Positions 61,933 through 64,000 of a stretch of DNA of 64,000 bases are shown here, piece by piece. A model generated the notes under the pieces. That model did not search any database and was not told where the DNA came from. It saw nothing but the letters and a program-made list of their open reading frames with translations. The position numbers were made by a program, and so were the translations under genes. This DNA comes from Flavobacterium branchiarum (GTDB lineage: Bacteria; Bacteroidota; Bacteroidia; Flavobacteriales; Flavobacteriaceae): NCBI RefSeq assembly GCF_030409845.1, contig NZ_JAUFQQ010000005.1:1674001-1738000 (forward strand). The letters are read 5' to 3'. How positions within the stretch are numbered: the first letter of the stretch is position 1; every line of letters begins with the position of its first letter.

Positions 61933-62979
61933 ATGATTGAAGATAAAAACCCACAACGTACCAGCATAGCGCAATTAGGCGAATTTGGTCTAATTGAGCA
62001 CTTAACAAAAAACTTTGATGTTACTCAGGAATCTACTTTAAAAAGTATTGGAGATGATGCGGCTGTACTAGATTTTAAGGACAAAAAAGTTGTTGTTTCT
62101 ACCGATTTATTAATCGAAGGGGTACATTTTGATTTGGCTTACATGCCTTTAAAGCATTTAGGCTATAAAGCTGTCGTAGCTAATATCTCTGACATTTGTG
62201 CTATGAATGCTAGACCTACACAGATAACTGTTTCTGTGGCTGTTTCTAATCGTTTTCCGCTTGAAGCGCTTGAAGAGTTATTTGCTGGTATCACTCATGC
62301 TACCAAGGAATATAATGTAGATGTAATTGGTGGCGATACTACCTCATCTCAAAAAGGTTTAATCATTAGTATTACTGCAATTGGTGAGGCTGATGAAAAT
62401 GAAATTGTATATAGAAATGGTGCCAAACAAACTGATTTATTAGTTGTTACTGGCGATATTGGAGCAGCTTACATGGGATTGCAAGTTTTGGAAAGAGAGA
62501 AACAAGTTTTTCAGGTAAATCCAAATTCACAACCTGACTTAGATGCGTATACTTATTTAATTGAACGTCAATTAAAGCCCGAAGCGCGCAAAGATGTTCG
62601 TACTCTATTACATGCTCTTGAGATTAAACCAACTTCTATGATTGACATTTCAGACGGATTATCTTCTGAAATTATTCATTTATGTAAGCAATCTAAAGTA
62701 GGTTGTAATCTATACGAAGACAAATTGCCTCTAGATCCACAATTTATAAGTGTTTGCGAAGAGTTTAATATTGATAGTACGACTGTAGCTATAAATGGTG
62801 GAGAAGATTATGAATTACTTTTTACTATCGCTATGGAAGATTTCGAAAAAATTAAGGCAAATCCAAACTTCTCAATTATTGGTCATATGACGCAAGAAAG
62901 CGAAGGTATTCACTTGATTACTCGTGCTAATACAAAAATTGCTTTAAAAGCTCGTGGATGGGACGCTATAACTGAATAA
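61933..62979 (+). CDS. thiL: Thiamine-monophosphate kinase
   Basis: A 348-residue ATP-dependent kinase that converts thiamine phosphate to thiamine diphosphate. The PurM-like fold has GDDAAVLDFKDKKVVVSTDLLIEGVHF (metal/ATP Asp residues), VIGGDTTSSQ, VTGDIGAAYMG and MIDISDGLSSEI, all family signatures. The length is slightly above the ~320-residue norm due to the N- and C-termini. It is a single gene with a strong terminator. Confidence 0.95.
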   Translation: MIEDKNPQRTSIAQLGEFGLIEHLTKNFDVTQESTLKSIGDDAAVLDFKDKKVVVSTDLLIEGVHFDLAYMPLKHLGYKAVVANISDICAMNARPTQITVSVAVSNRFPLEALEELFAGITHATKEYNVDVIGGDTTSSQKGLIISITAIGEADENEIVYRNGAKQTDLLVVTGDIGAAYMGLQVLEREKQVFQVNPNSQPDLDAYTYLIERQLKPEARKDVRTLLHALEIKPTSMIDISDGLSSEIIHLCKQSKVGCNLYEDKLPLDPQFISVCEEFNIDSTTVAINGGEDYELLFTIAMEDFEKIKANPNFSIIGHMTQESEGIHLITRANTKIALKARGWDAITE

Positions 62980-62990
62980 GCTTCATACTT

Positions 62991-63033
62991 ACAACAAAAA
63001 AAAGACATCTATTGGATGTCTTTTTTTTGTTGT
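62991..63033. terminator. Bidirectional terminator between thiL and the response regulator
   Basis: A 19-base perfect stem (62991-63009 with 63015-63033) around a TATTG loop, with A and T runs on both sides. Confidence 0.92.
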
Positions 63034-63044
63034 AAAATCGTATT

Positions 63045-63737
63045 TTATAAAAGCCCTTTAATACGGGCTTCTTTAACCAAATCATCATCTGTTCCTTGGC
63101 TTACGTTTAATAGTCCTTTCAGATTATCAATTCTTCTAATAGTTGCTTTTAAAGAGATTGGAATATAATGTGGAATTTCGTCTGTCTTGGTTCCTTTTGA
63201 TAAATGAAAAAGAATCTGCTCATCTAGCTGATCAATTTCTATCGAGTCTTTTGGAGATTCTTCTAACATTTCTATAACCGACTGACTATAATATGTATTG
63301 TCTTTCATCACTTTATCAAAAGCAAACAGCAATTCATCAAATGTTAAGTCGTTTTTTATAATTAATCCTTTAGGCTTTATAGTCCTAATAATCGTTTTTA
63401 TTTTGAGTAATTCGGTATACATTGTCAGCAATATTATTTTACAGTGGGGCATATGTTCCATAATAAGCTTAGCCAAATCTTCTCCCGAATATATTTCCTT
63501 TTCTTCATAAGCGGGCATACTTATGTCTAAAAAGGCTATATCAAAACTGGCTATTGCAGGATCTACGATAATGTCATATCCCGACTTACAATCTTTGGCC
63601 TGAGTGATTAAAAATTCATACTCATCAGGTTTGTATCTTGTAATTGCATTTTTGTACCCTTCGATTATAAAAGGATGGTCATCGACTATTAGTATATTAT
63701 TCTTAATTTTCTCTTCAGAGGTTTTATCAATTGTCAT
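63045..63737 (-). CDS. Two-component response regulator
   Basis: A 230-residue response regulator. The receiver has the acidic pair in ILIVDDHPFI, the phospho-acceptor Asp in AFLDISMPAY and the conserved Lys in IKPKGLII. The C-terminal ~65 residues (DEQILFHLSKGTKTDEIPHYIPISLKATIRRIDNLKGLLNV) are LuxR/FixJ-like in position, with a weak HTH. It overlaps the kinase gene by 11 bases and is coupled to it. The target genes are unknown. Confidence 0.9.
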   Translation of the reverse strand: MTIDKTSEEKIKNNILIVDDHPFIIEGYKNAITRYKPDEYEFLITQAKDCKSGYDIIVDPAIASFDIAFLDISMPAYEEKEIYSGEDLAKLIMEHMPHCKIILLTMYTELLKIKTIIRTIKPKGLIIKNDLTFDELLFAFDKVMKDNTYYSQSVIEMLEESPKDSIEIDQLDEQILFHLSKGTKTDEIPHYIPISLKATIRRIDNLKGLLNVSQGTDDDLVKEARIKGLL

Positions 63738-64000
63738 TATTATGTAGGTTTATTTTTTGATCAATCGGTATTTTAATTACTATACTAGTTCCTTCTATTT
63801 TATTAGATTTAATATCAATAGTTCCGTTGCATTCATTTGTTCGGTACAAAATATTTTGCAACCCAATTCCCTTTTTAGCTTTGTTTACATTAAACCCTAC
63901 ACCGTCATCAGCTATTACTAAAAACAAGTAATTCACTTCATTTTTAAGCTCAATTTTTATTGTTTTTGCATCTGCATATTTGTTACAATTTTGCAATGCT
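63727..64000 (-). CDS. Sensor histidine kinase, C-terminal part (cut by window end)
   Basis: The last ~90 residues of an HATPase domain of the HisKA_3/NarX-like class. The N-box is ALQNCNKYADAKTIKI, the G1 region ADDGVGFN and G2 GIGLQNILYR. The 5' part lies beyond base 64000. It overlaps the response regulator by 11 bases, so the two form an operon pair. The sensor domain is not visible. Confidence 0.88.
   Translation of the reverse strand, partial: ALQNCNKYADAKTIKIELKNEVNYLFLVIADDGVGFNVNKAKKGIGLQNILYRTNECNGTIDIKSNKIEGTSIVIKIPIDQKINLHNNDN

Overview
The window looks like a chromosomal segment of a Flavobacterium-type Bacteroidota. The DNA is AT-rich. Shine-Dalgarno sequences are essentially absent, and many genes are preceded by the Bacteroidota -7 box TAnnTTTG. 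The gene content is typical of the group: a Bat (aerotolerance) operon, SusC-like TonB-dependent receptors with a carboxypeptidase-like N-terminal domain, DUF3108, DUF4876, and many Cys-lipoproteins and proteins with short signal peptides ending in Q. No tRNA, rRNA, CRISPR array, transposase or prophage was seen.

Layout. 1-2.1 kb: the end of a tandem array of nearly identical lipoprotein genes, with a truncated last copy. 2.4-9.4 kb: metabolic genes (glutamate dehydrogenase, a trans-sulfuration enzyme, an SDR, an aldo/keto reductase), a DUF3298-type lipoprotein and a Schlafen/AlbA_2 protein. 9.6-19 kb: the complete moxR-DUF58-batD-like-batA-batB-batC-batD-batE operon. 19-20 kb: a non-coding stretch with three ~260-bp tandem repeats. 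20-26.5 kb: 5-formyl-THF cyclo-ligase, an AstE/AspA-like deacylase, uvrC, an XAC2610-like protein and a patatin/outer-membrane-barrel protein. 26.7-32.8 kb: aromatic amino acid catabolism (hmgA, hppD, tryptophan 2,3-dioxygenase) with a frameshifted four-helix-bundle gene, a candidate small RNA, a DUF3108 protein and an M23 lipoprotein. 33-46.8 kb: pgi, a large TonB receptor, rlpA-like, ArsC-like, yicC, gmk, DoxX, nadD, a LysR/DJ-1/YqhD-like group and gpsA. 47.2-53.9 kb: a four-gene TonB receptor / DUF4876 / beta-barrel / di-haem peroxidase operon. 54-64 kb: pheS, cvpA, lepA, an XRE regulator, a WYL regulator, a DinB protein, thiL and a histidine kinase/response regulator pair cut by the window end.

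The Bat genes should act together at the inner membrane: a MoxR chaperone ATPase, VWA proteins and TPR/periplasmic partners. hppD and hmgA are consecutive steps of tyrosine degradation, and TDO starts tryptophan degradation. yicC, gmk and nadD form a typical flavobacterial housekeeping group. The 47-54 kb operon looks like an outer-membrane uptake module paired with a periplasmic di-haem enzyme; its substrate is unknown.

The most unusual feature is the number and variety of intergenic repeats: a 16-bp array carrying seven exact -7 boxes, a 13-bp array, ~260-bp tandem units with an inverted relative 40 kb away, palindromic TAGAGACGCAC elements, and several short 'word' repeats. The best candidates for something undescribed are the mosaic lipoprotein array, the ~115-nt three-hairpin RNA at 29.7 kb and the TonB/DUF4876/peroxidase operon. 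Functions were assigned from motif and family recognition only; no database search was run.
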